Assembly (NCBI GenBank): GCA_017549335.1 | Contig: JAFYVB010000036.1 | Location: 1 to 64,000 of the forward strand | Length of the DNA stretch: 64,000 bases | Origin: Clostridia bacterium | GTDB taxonomy: Bacteria; Bacillota; Clostridia; Christensenellales; Aristaeellaceae | Direction of reading: 5' to 3' | Shown here: positions 39,712 to 48,346 of the stretch, in pieces | Layout: the number at the start of each line of letters is the position of its first letter | How positions within the stretch are numbered: the stretch's first letter is position 1 | The notes under the pieces: generated by a model | The model's input: only the letters and a program-made list of their open reading frames with translations | Told to the model about the DNA's origin: nothing | Database searches by the model: none | Made by a program: the position numbers and the translations under genes

Positions 39712-39966
39712 TTACTTGCCGCTCATCTGGCGCTCCTGCTGCTCGATCATGCGCTTTACCATATAGCCGCCGATGTAGCCGGCCTGACGGGAGGGCAGAT
39801 CGCCGTTGTAGCCGGGCTTGAGGTTGATGCCCAGTTCGCTGGCGATCTCAAACTTCATGTTGTCCAGCGCCGCGCGGGCTTCGGGAACATTGATGTTGTT
39901 GGAATTGCCGGAGCTGTTCTGCTGGTTCTGGGTAACAGGGGCCTGATTCTGCTGATTGTTATACAT
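39712..39966 (-). CDS. Alpha/beta-type small acid-soluble spore protein
   Basis: 84 residues: a Gln/Asn-rich N-terminus, then the SASP domain NVPEARAALDNMKFEIASELGI and the second conserved part GYIGGYMVKRMIEQ. These proteins coat spore DNA and protect it from UV and chemicals and are degraded at germination; the protease site normally lies at F/Y-E-I-A-S-E, present here as KFEIASELG. Lies 21 bp after a shorter paralogue on the same strand, in one operon. Expected to be read late in the forespore; no convincing forespore promoter could be confirmed. Confidence 0.95.
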   Translation of the reverse strand: MYNNQQNQAPVTQNQQNSSGNSNNINVPEARAALDNMKFEIASELGINLKPGYNGDLPSRQAGYIGGYMVKRMIEQQERQMSGK

Positions 39967-39987
39967 GATGAAAATCTCCTTTTAGTT

Positions 39988-40194
39988 TTATTTGCCGGCC
40001 ATTTGCTTTTCGGCCTGTTCGATCAGTCGCTTGACCATGTAGCCGCCCACGTAACCGTTTTCGCGGCTGGTGAGATCACCGTTGTAGCCGGGCTTGTAGT
40101 TGATGCCAAGTTCCCGGGCGATCTCAAACTTCATGTTGTTGAGGGCCTGACGGGCTTCGGGTACGTTGACCTGATTGTTTGAATTCTGAGCCAT
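39988..40194 (-). CDS. Alpha/beta-type small acid-soluble spore protein (shorter)
   Basis: 68 residues with the SASP blocks VPEARQALNNMKFEIARELGI, GDLTSRENGYVGGYMVKRLI. In the germination-protease site this copy has FEIARELG where its neighbour has FEIASELG, a mild difference. GGAGGTGAAAGG precedes the ATG. First gene of the two-gene spore-protein operon. A loose forespore-sigma-like -10 (CAAAATA on the minus strand, 40232-40226) is seen, but its -35 spacing is off, so I do not call a promoter. Confidence 0.95.
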   Translation of the reverse strand: MAQNSNNQVNVPEARQALNNMKFEIARELGINYKPGYNGDLTSRENGYVGGYMVKRLIEQAEKQMAGK

Positions 40195-40288
40195 TTCCTT
40201 TCACCTCCTCATTTCGGTACACGGCTATTTTGACCCGATCAAAGAAAAATACCCTGGCAGTTTGTGCAAGCTTTCGGAAAAACAGGGT

Positions 40289-40317
40289 TTGAAATTTGCA
40301 ACGGTTTAGAGTAAAAT
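40289..40317 (+). promoter_or_regulatory. Promoter of xpt
   Basis: TTGAAA (40289-40294), 17 bp, TAAAAT (40312-40317). The ~40-base leader is too short for a purine riboswitch. Confidence 0.7.
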
Positions 40318-40361
40318 GCTGTTGCAGGAAATAGCGTTAAAACGGACGGAGGTCATTCAAA

Positions 40362-40943
40362 ATGAAAAAACTGCGTCAGGCGATCATGGATCAGGGCAAG
40401 GGCATCGGCAGCGAGATCGTAAAAGTGGATATGTTTCTCAATCACCGTTTGGATTCGGCGCTGATTTTTGATATGGGCATCGAACTGGCAAAGTATTTCC
40501 GCAAGGATAAGCCGACGGTTGTTTTGACCGTGGAGGCCAGCGGCATCGCCGTGGCGCTGGCAGCGGCCCACTTTCTGAATGATATTCCCGTGGTGTTTGC
40601 CAAAAAGAGCACAGCCTCCAATCAGTCGGGGGATATGCTTACCGCTGTGGCGCATTCTTTTACCCACGGCAATGATAACTGTCTGCGCGTGGACAGGCAG
40701 TATCTGCCCAAAGGCAGCCGGGTACTGATCGTGGATGATTTTCTGGCCAACGGCCAGGCGGTGGAGGCGCTGATGAGCATTGCCGAGCAGGCAGGCTGCG
40801 ATGTGATCGGCGTGGGCATCGCGGTGGAAAAGGGATTTCAGGAGGGCGGAAAACGGCTGCGTGAGCGCGGCGTGAATCTCAAATCCCTTGCTGTTGTGAC
40901 GCAGATCAGCGACGGGAAGATTTCTTTGGCAGAGGAAGACTGA
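40362..40943 (+). CDS. xpt: Xanthine phosphoribosyltransferase
   Basis: Purine salvage enzyme joining xanthine (or a related purine) to PRPP to give XMP. 193 residues, full family length. Seen: VDMFLNHRLDSALIFDMG, the substrate region EASGIAVALAAAHFLNDIPVVFAKK (~58-82), and the PRPP loop VLIVDDFLANGQAVEAL (~124-140). The usual guanine-sensing leader of clostridial xpt operons is absent here, as is the neighbouring pbuX permease. Single-gene unit with its own promoter and terminator. Confidence 0.93.
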   Translation: MKKLRQAIMDQGKGIGSEIVKVDMFLNHRLDSALIFDMGIELAKYFRKDKPTVVLTVEASGIAVALAAAHFLNDIPVVFAKKSTASNQSGDMLTAVAHSFTHGNDNCLRVDRQYLPKGSRVLIVDDFLANGQAVEALMSIAEQAGCDVIGVGIAVEKGFQEGGKRLRERGVNLKSLAVVTQISDGKISLAEED

Positions 40944-40959
40944 CAAAAACAGGAAATGA

Positions 40960-40990
40960 AACGCCGGAATGCATGGATTCCGGCGTTTTT
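40960..40990 (+). terminator. Terminator of xpt
   Basis: Perfect arms ACGCCGGAAT (40961-40970) and its complement (40977-40986), 6-base loop, T-run. Confidence 0.92.
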
Positions 40991-41037
40991 CCAAAAGTAA
41001 AATATGCCAATGCGGCAGGAAGAGGCTCCTTCGCGTC

Positions 41038-41066
41038 TTGCTAAATTCCGCTTGGGCTGTTATAAT
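41038..41066 (+). promoter_or_regulatory. Promoter of the beta-propeller membrane protein gene
   Basis: TTGCTA (41038-41043), 17 bp, TATAAT (41061-41066). Confidence 0.75.
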
Positions 41067-41110
41067 AAAGTGTATTGTCTTGTCCAATGTTAGTTTAAGG
41101 AGTAGACAGC

Positions 41111-43873
41111 ATGGCTGATTTTTATGAAAACAATGAAAACAGAGCCGGCCGTAGTGACGCCGACAAGAGCTTTCAGGTAATGCCTGAAGGCTATGTTCGC
41201 CGCCGTCGTTCGGAACGCCATAAGGGAGAGGAAGCGGCTGTTGTTCTGCCCGGGCAGGAAACTGCCGACGTGCAGCAGACCCGCGTCATGCCTGTAGTGC
41301 GCAGACAGGAAACGGAAAGCGTGCAGGATGACCTGCAGCAGACCCGCGTGATCCCTACCCGCAAATATGCGGAAAACGATACGCCCTATCGCCGTCCTGT
41401 GCAGCAGGAAGCGGACGTACCCACTTACGGCGAGAGCGAGCGTTTCCGCGATAACCGTTATCAGGCCAATCGCGCCCAGCTGGAACAGGATCTGTATCCC
41501 GAAGAACAGAACGAATACAGCGACTATAACGATTACGATGATGATGAGCCGCCGCGCCGCGTGTGGCCCGTGATCCTCATCTGCATCCTGCTGGTGCTTA
41601 TTCTCTTTGCCGCCGGCATCTTCTTCCTGCCCAAGTTCATGGCTCGTCCTGCGGATAACTCCGGTGTTGCGGGCGTGCTCTATTCCATCCGTGATTCCGC
41701 AGAGGATGCGCTGGAAATGGTGGGCATTAAGGAAGATCCTGCGCAGATCCATTTGTTCCAGACCGGCAATACCACCGCGACGGTTGGCAGCGAAATGAAG
41801 TTCAGCATCACCACCACCAAGGCGGTGGAGAACGTCCGCATTCAGGATGAAGCGGGCAATGAGCTGATCGGTTCCGTGCAGTGCAAGGATGCGCCCAGCA
41901 ATACCACCTGGGTGGTTTCCGTGCGCTTTGATGCGCCCTACATGGGCAATGTGTATGCTGCCGTATGCGAAGACGGTACGTGGAATACGCTGGAAAACAG
42001 CCTGACGCTGTTGGTTGCCGCGCCCACGGTTCCGCCTACCCATACGCCTGAGCCTGCGCCGGCGGTTGTGATTGCTCCCACCGACGTTCCCGTGACGGTT
42101 ATGCCTGCGACCGACGTGCCCGCGCCTGTGAGCACCGTGTTTGTTGTGCCTGCGACGGTGTTTGTAACTCCCACGCCCACCGTTGCGCCCACGGCTACGC
42201 CTACCCCGACGCCTACTCCCACGCCTACTCCTACGCCTACCCCCACTCCGACGCCCACCCCCACGCCCACTCCTACGCCTACTCCCACGCCCACGCCTGT
42301 GCCCACCAATACGCCCATGCCCGTTCTGACGGCTGACGCCTCTGCCAATGCCGATCCCGGCAAGCTGAGCCTGACGCAGAATGTGTACGTCAACGGCAAG
42401 AGCACAAGCAATCTGCAGCGTGAAGAAGCGCTGACCATGAATTCTCCGGAAAACTACGCAGCCGCCGATCTGGGCGTGTTTGCCTTCCGCAATAACAGCT
42501 TCCGCCAGAATGCCTCCTTCGGTACGGTGGAAGTGGAACAGGAAAAGCTTTCCATTGAATGGAAGTATGAGTTGGGCAGCCTGCGTACGGCAGACAACGG
42601 CACGCTTTACGGCGTTGGCTGGACGGGTCAGCCCGCGATTATCAAATGGCCCATTGAAGCACGTACCCGCTTCATGAACATTTACGAAGAAAAGCGCAAT
42701 GTCAGCGCCATGAAGGAAGTTATCTTCGGCGCGCTGGACGGCAAGATTCATTTCCTGGATCTGAACGACGGTAAGCCCACCCGCGATGCCATCAAGCTGG
42801 GCTATCCCATCAAATCCAGCGTGGCTGTCAATACCGACGTTGTGCCCATGCTGGGCGTCGGTCAGGCCATTTCCAAGCTTTCCAACAAGACCGGCGATAT
42901 CGGCTTCTATCTGTATAACCTGCTGGATGGCAAGGAGCTGCTCTTTATTAACGGCCGCAAGTCCAATTCCCAGAGTCAGTACGCCAGCAACGGTGCTTTT
43001 GACGGCTCCGCCATCTTCGATCGCAACGGCGGCGATACCCTGATCATCGGCGGTGAAAACGGCCTGATTTATACCGTGGGTCTCAATACCCAGTTTGATT
43101 ATCTGGCAGATGAGCCCTCCATTACCGTCAAGAAGGAACAGACCGTTCTGAAAACCAAGTCCGCCAAGGAAAAGGACGCCAACGTAGGCGTTGAAACCAG
43201 CGTGGCCATGTATGATAAGTACATCTACTCCGCTGATACCTACGGCATTCTTCAGTGCATCGATTCCGACACCATGAAGGCTGTCTGGGCGGTGGACGTG
43301 GGTGATAATACCGACGCTGCCATTGCGCTGGACTTTGATAAAAACGGCGATCTGGGCCTGTATACCGGCAATACCTCCTATGCTCGTCTGAAGGGCAAGA
43401 ACCCTGTGACCATCCGCCGTTTGGATGCACTGACGGGCGAGGAAGTATGGGCCTATGAGGTGAACTGCGTTTATAACGACGATCAGTTCTCCGGCTGCAA
43501 GGCCAGCCCTGTGATCGGTGAAAACGAGATCAGCGATCTGGTGATCTTCACCGTCAACATGACGGGCGACAAGAAGTCTTCCACCGTTTTCGCACTGGAC
43601 AAAATGACCGGCAAGCTTCGCTGGAAGCACGAGATCGACAGCACAGCGATTTCGTCTCCCGTTGCCGTTTACAATGAAGATGGCGAAGCCTGGATCATTC
43701 AGGCCGATCAGTCCGGCCGTCTCTTCCTGATGGACGGCGCGACGGGCGACGTCCGCAACGTGCTTGACCTGAAGGGTGAAATTCAGGCCTCCCCTGCGGT
43801 ATACATGGATATGCTGGTTATAGGCACCTGCTCCAAGGATAATGCCTATATGTACGGCGTTCGCATTCAGTGA
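41111..43873 (+). CDS. Membrane-anchored PQQ-type beta-propeller protein with Pro/Thr stalk
   Basis: 920 residues. A ~150-residue charged N-terminus, rich in Arg/Glu/Gln and presumably cytoplasmic, contains two copies of QQTRVMP/QQTRVIP (~57-63 and ~77-83). One membrane helix (VWPVILICILLVLILFAAGI, ~151-170) is followed by a beta domain, then a long Thr-Pro repeat stalk encoded at ~42172-42300, then a large C-terminal part of PQQ/WD-like blades (TLIIGGENGLIYTVG, YSADTYGILQCIDSDT, VFALDKMTGKLRWKHEI). Blades probably bind a protein or polymer outside the cell; no quinone-enzyme catalytic residues are evident. Single-gene unit; function unknown. Confidence 0.85.
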   Translation: MADFYENNENRAGRSDADKSFQVMPEGYVRRRRSERHKGEEAAVVLPGQETADVQQTRVMPVVRRQETESVQDDLQQTRVIPTRKYAENDTPYRRPVQQEADVPTYGESERFRDNRYQANRAQLEQDLYPEEQNEYSDYNDYDDDEPPRRVWPVILICILLVLILFAAGIFFLPKFMARPADNSGVAGVLYSIRDSAEDALEMVGIKEDPAQIHLFQTGNTTATVGSEMKFSITTTKAVENVRIQDEAGNELIGSVQCKDAPSNTTWVVSVRFDAPYMGNVYAAVCEDGTWNTLENSLTLLVAAPTVPPTHTPEPAPAVVIAPTDVPVTVMPATDVPAPVSTVFVVPATVFVTPTPTVAPTATPTPTPTPTPTPTPTPTPTPTPTPTPTPTPTPTPVPTNTPMPVLTADASANADPGKLSLTQNVYVNGKSTSNLQREEALTMNSPENYAAADLGVFAFRNNSFRQNASFGTVEVEQEKLSIEWKYELGSLRTADNGTLYGVGWTGQPAIIKWPIEARTRFMNIYEEKRNVSAMKEVIFGALDGKIHFLDLNDGKPTRDAIKLGYPIKSSVAVNTDVVPMLGVGQAISKLSNKTGDIGFYLYNLLDGKELLFINGRKSNSQSQYASNGAFDGSAIFDRNGGDTLIIGGENGLIYTVGLNTQFDYLADEPSITVKKEQTVLKTKSAKEKDANVGVETSVAMYDKYIYSADTYGILQCIDSDTMKAVWAVDVGDNTDAAIALDFDKNGDLGLYTGNTSYARLKGKNPVTIRRLDALTGEEVWAYEVNCVYNDDQFSGCKASPVIGENEISDLVIFTVNMTGDKKSSTVFALDKMTGKLRWKHEIDSTAISSPVAVYNEDGEAWIIQADQSGRLFLMDGATGDVRNVLDLKGEIQASPAVYMDMLVIGTCSKDNAYMYGVRIQ
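42172..42300 (+). repeat. Six-base tandem repeat encoding a Thr-Pro stalk
   Basis: About twenty imperfect copies of the hexamer ACGCCT/ACTCCC/ACCCCC in frame, encoding a (Thr-Pro)n run inside the beta-propeller protein. The third codon bases vary between copies, which argues for selection on the peptide rather than recent slippage. Confidence 0.9.
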
Positions 43874-43884
43874 GGAAATAATTG

Positions 43885-43916
43885 GAAAAGAGAAGCCCGA
43901 AGCGGCTTCTCTTTTC
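43885..43916 (+). terminator. Terminator between the beta-propeller gene and glpK
   Basis: Perfect 13-bp arms GAAAAGAGAAGCC (43885-43897) and its complement (43904-43916) with a 6-base loop; the T-run lies in the distal arm. No separate glpK promoter was seen downstream, so some read-through may feed glpK. Confidence 0.8.
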
Positions 43917-43938
43917 TCAAGATAAAGGAGTGTATTTC

Positions 43939-45438
<1,500 letters not shown>

Positions 45439-45453
45439 CTGATAAAAAATCAA

Positions 45454-45481
45454 AGGGAACGCTTTGCGTTCTCTTTTTTTT
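45454..45481. terminator. Bidirectional terminator between glpK and dapB
   Basis: Arms AGGGAACGC (45454-45462) and GCGTTCTCT (45466-45474, one G-T pair), TTT loop, eight T after on the plus strand and TTGATTTTTT on the minus strand. It touches the dapB stop codon at 45480. Confidence 0.88.
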
Positions 45482-46217
45482 ATTGTAATATGTCTGCAGC
45501 ATCATATCGCCCCGGCGGCTGCGAAAGGAGCCATTGCGCACATCTGAGCGCGCCTCTTGCGAATATGCTGCGGTTTTCGGCGGTGTGGAGCAAAATAAGG
45601 TGCTCATCCTGTCCGTAAAAGCCCGCTTCATGGCTGCCGCAAAGCGAGCCGCCGCGCAGGGCATGAAGGCCGATCTCCTGCTTTTCCCGCTTTTGAAGGG
45701 CGGTATAGCGTCCGTAAATGGGCTTGGAATCGGGGGAAGACAGGGCGCTTAACAACATCAGAGCGGTGCCGCCCGGGGCATCTGCCTTTTGGTTGTGGTG
45801 TCGCTCGATGATCTCGATATCAAAATCGGGCAGATAGGCTTTGGCCTGCATGCAAAGCTTTTTGAGCGCTTGAATGCCGAGGCTGAAATTGGCGGATTGC
45901 AGCAGGGGAATGCTGTGTGCGGCGGCGTTGAGCATCTTTTCATGGGCAGATTCAAGGCCGGTGGTGCCAACAATAAGCGGCAGATTCTGTTCCAATGCAA
46001 AACGAAGGGTCTGCATCAGATGCGCAGCGCGGGAAAAATCAATGATCATATCGGCTTTTTCATGGCATAAAGCATAGGAGGAGTAGAGCGGAAAATCGCT
46101 CTGCTCCTCCGTTTTTACATCGATGCCCGCGACGGGCTCGAAACCGTATTCACGGCTCAAGGTAGCTGTTTCTTTGCCCATGCGACCGGCGGCGCCGGAA
46201 ATGATCAGCTTTCTCAA
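45480..46217 (-). CDS. dapB: 4-hydroxy-tetrahydrodipicolinate reductase
   Basis: Third of the three linked lysine/diaminopimelate enzymes; reduces the dapA product with NAD(P)H. 245 residues: Rossmann GAAGRMGKETATL (~8-20), VGTTGLESAHEKML, and the catalytic block IIERHHNQKADAPGGTALML (~134-153; the His pair and Lys are the acid/base residues). Its start overlaps the dapA stop by 4 bp. The usual P-S-G-T-A reads P-G-G-T-A here. Supplies meso-diaminopimelate for cell wall and dipicolinate for spores as well as lysine. Confidence 0.95.
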   Translation of the reverse strand: MRKLIISGAAGRMGKETATLSREYGFEPVAGIDVKTEEQSDFPLYSSYALCHEKADMIIDFSRAAHLMQTLRFALEQNLPLIVGTTGLESAHEKMLNAAAHSIPLLQSANFSLGIQALKKLCMQAKAYLPDFDIEIIERHHNQKADAPGGTALMLLSALSSPDSKPIYGRYTALQKREKQEIGLHALRGGSLCGSHEAGFYGQDEHLILLHTAENRSIFARGALRCAQWLLSQPPGRYDAADILQ

Positions 46218-47101
46218 TTCGGGAGCAGCCCCTTTTCATTCATTGCTGCCCATAGTATGCGTCGGTTTTCCTCTTTCATGCGTACAAGGGGAAGCCGGAC
46301 TTCGCTGCTACATAGCCCGCACAGCGCCAGCGCTTCCTTGACGGGCACGGGGCTGGTTTCGATAAACAGCGCGTCGGTCAGTTCTTTCAAATGCTTTTGC
46401 CGCGCTTCGGCGGCGGCAATATTGCCTGCGGCAACGTCGCGGAAGAGCTTGACGGTCTCTGCGGGAATGAGATTTGAAAGCACGGAGATCAGCCCCATGG
46501 CGCCCAGCCGCAGCGCGGAGCAGTTCAGCTCATCGCTGCCGCAGTAAAGGGGAAGGGGACAGGCGCGCAGCATTTCGGCAATGACGTTCAGGCTGCCGCC
46601 TGCTTCTTTGATGCCGCAGATGTTGGGGTGGTGCGACAGCTTTTCAACGGTGGCGGGCTGCATGGTCATCCCCGTTCGGGAGGGGACGTTATAGAGAAGA
46701 ACGGGCAGCTTGCTTTCCGAGGCGATGCGCTGGAAAAATACAACCAAGCCTTCCTGTGTCGTTTTGTTGTAATAGGGGGTGACGCACAGCTGGGCGTCGG
46801 CGCCCAGATCATAAGCGATTTTGGCCTTTTCCAGCGTATGAGGCAGATGGTTGCTGCCTGTGCCGGCGATGACCTTAACACGTTGGTTGATCCGTTTGAT
46901 GCAATGGCGCAAAACCAGCGTCCATTCTTCGTCGGACAAGGTACTGGGCTCGCCTGTTGTGCCGCAAATCAAAAGCGCCGGAACGCCTGCTTCGATTTGT
47001 CTTTCGATGAGTACGTCCAGCGCTTTGAGATCCACCTTGCCATTTGTAAAGGGTGTGACCAGTGCCGTGCAGACGCCGGTGAACACAGGATTTAAGGACA
47101 A
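46214..47101 (-). CDS. dapA: 4-hydroxy-tetrahydrodipicolinate synthase
   Basis: Condenses pyruvate with aspartate semialdehyde. 295 residues with the class I aldolase motifs: TALVTPFTNGKVD (~13-25), CGTTGEPSTLSDEE (~47-60), LLYNVPSRTG (~135-144, catalytic Tyr) and ICGIKEAGGSLN (~161-172, Schiff-base Lys). GGAGGGAC precedes the ATG. Middle gene of asd-dapA-dapB, 32 bp after asd and overlapping dapB by 4 bp. Typically feedback-inhibited by lysine. Confidence 0.96.
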   Translation of the reverse strand: MSLNPVFTGVCTALVTPFTNGKVDLKALDVLIERQIEAGVPALLICGTTGEPSTLSDEEWTLVLRHCIKRINQRVKVIAGTGSNHLPHTLEKAKIAYDLGADAQLCVTPYYNKTTQEGLVVFFQRIASESKLPVLLYNVPSRTGMTMQPATVEKLSHHPNICGIKEAGGSLNVIAEMLRACPLPLYCGSDELNCSALRLGAMGLISVLSNLIPAETVKLFRDVAAGNIAAAEARQKHLKELTDALFIETSPVPVKEALALCGLCSSEVRLPLVRMKEENRRILWAAMNEKGLLPN

Positions 47102-47133
47102 AGCGGTCCCTCCTTATGAAATTGTGGAGACGA

Positions 47134-48225
47134 TCAGATACGGTGCTTGATATAGCCCGCCGCGCACAGGTATTCGGCGCTCAGCACGCCGCCGCCCGCC
47201 GCGCCGCGAAGCGTATTGTGGGACAGGCAGACAAAGCGGTAATCAAACAGGCTGTCTTCGCGCAGTCTGCCGATGGTCACGCCCATGCCGCGCTCAAAAT
47301 CGCGGTCAAGCTTGGTCTGGGGGCGGTTATCCTCCTCGAAATACTTGAGGAAGGGCGTGGGCGCGGAGGGGAGCTTCAGCTTCTGCGCTTCGGTTTCCCA
47401 GTTGGCCCAGCGAGCCTTGATCTCATCCATGGTGGGCTTTTTCTTGAAGGTAACGCTTACAGCCGCCATATGACCGTCGCTGACGGGCACGCGCAGGCAC
47501 TGGGCGCTGATGACGGGCTCCGCGGCATGAACGATGGCATTGCCTTCTTCGTTGACCTTGCCCCAGATCTTCAGCGGTTCCTGCTCGCTCTTTTCTTCCT
47601 CGCCGCCAATGTAGGGTATGACGTTGTCGACCATTTCAGGCCAGGTATCAAAAGTTTTTCCTGCGCCGCTGATAGCCTGATAGGTGCAGACGCTGATTTT
47701 TTCAATGCCGAAATCCAGCAGAGGAGTCAGCGCGGGCACATAGCTCTGGATGGAGCAGTTGGGCTTAACGGCTACAAAGCCGGTATCCGTGCCCAGACGC
47801 TTTTGCTGGGCGGGGATAATGCGGGCATGGTCAAAGTTGATCTCGGGGATCAGCATGGGAACGTCGCTCACCAGACGGCAGGCGGAGTTGTTGCTGACTA
47901 CGGGCGTGCCCGAGGCTGCATATTTTTCTTCCAACTCGCGGGTAGCGGCCTTGTCCATGGCGATGGCGCAGAAGACGAAATCCACCAGCGCGTTCATGCC
48001 GTCGATATCGTAAGCGTCACGCATTTTCATCAGCCGCATTTTTTCGGGAACGGGGCAGTCAAAGGCCCAGCGGCCGCCCAGTGCTTCTTCATAGGTTTTG
48101 CCGGTGCTGCGGGGGCTGGCTGCCAGCGCGGTTACTTCAAACCAGGGGTGATCGTTCAAAAGCATGGCAAAACGCTGACCCACCATTCCGGTAGCGCCGA
48201 TGATGCCGACTCTGTATTTTTTCAT
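47134..48225 (-). CDS. asd: Aspartate-semialdehyde dehydrogenase
   Basis: Reduces aspartyl phosphate to the semialdehyde, the branch point to lysine, threonine and methionine. 363 residues from the ATG at 48225 (GGAGGG 6 bases upstream; the frame runs to 48291, inside the promoter region). NADP fold KYRVGIIGATGMVGQRFAML (~3-22), active-site Cys in VKPNCSIQSYVP near residue 156, and the acid/base His in RVPVSDGHMAAVSV. Length and KPNCS context fit the archaeal/fungal-like subgroup common in Clostridia. First gene of the asd-dapA-dapB operon. Its short leader carries no lysine riboswitch. Confidence 0.96.
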   Translation of the reverse strand: MKKYRVGIIGATGMVGQRFAMLLNDHPWFEVTALAASPRSTGKTYEEALGGRWAFDCPVPEKMRLMKMRDAYDIDGMNALVDFVFCAIAMDKAATRELEEKYAASGTPVVSNNSACRLVSDVPMLIPEINFDHARIIPAQQKRLGTDTGFVAVKPNCSIQSYVPALTPLLDFGIEKISVCTYQAISGAGKTFDTWPEMVDNVIPYIGGEEEKSEQEPLKIWGKVNEEGNAIVHAAEPVISAQCLRVPVSDGHMAAVSVTFKKKPTMDEIKARWANWETEAQKLKLPSAPTPFLKYFEEDNRPQTKLDRDFERGMGVTIGRLREDSLFDYRFVCLSHNTLRGAAGGGVLSAEYLCAAGYIKHRI

Positions 48226-48281
48226 AAAAATCCCTCCGACATATCTTATGCGGCAGATGAAAAACTGCTGCGGATAAACCG

Positions 48282-48310
48282 ATGGTAGCACGCGGAAATG
48301 ACAAAGTCAA
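48282..48310 (-). promoter_or_regulatory. Promoter of asd-dapA-dapB
   Basis: Minus strand: TTGACT (48310-48305), 17 bp, TACCAT (48287-48282). Confidence 0.6.
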
Positions 48311-48346
48311 CCGATTGCAGAAAGCAGAGCAGAAAAAGAACGAAAA

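Noticed and set aside
39275-40194. Prophage remnant suggested by the holin-like gene
   Set aside because: Neighbours are a LysR regulator and spore-protein genes; no phage genes or attachment repeats seen.
40195-40361. Purine riboswitch before xpt
   Set aside because: Promoter-to-start distance is about 45 bases and the conserved purine aptamer loops are absent.
42172-42300. Possible CRISPR-like or minisatellite array
   Set aside because: Repeat unit is six bases, in frame, without spacers, and encodes a protein stalk.
41938-42438. Val-Gly repeat protein on the minus strand
   Set aside because: Antisense reading of the Thr-Pro hexamer repeat; the plus-strand protein continues with normal folded domains on both sides.
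41090-43630. 846-codon open frame on the minus strand
   Set aside because: Antisense to the beta-propeller protein; Gly/Arg/His-rich product is a codon-bias artefact.
48226-48346. Lysine riboswitch before asd
   Set aside because: The leader from the predicted start point is only ~50 bases and lacks L-box blocks.
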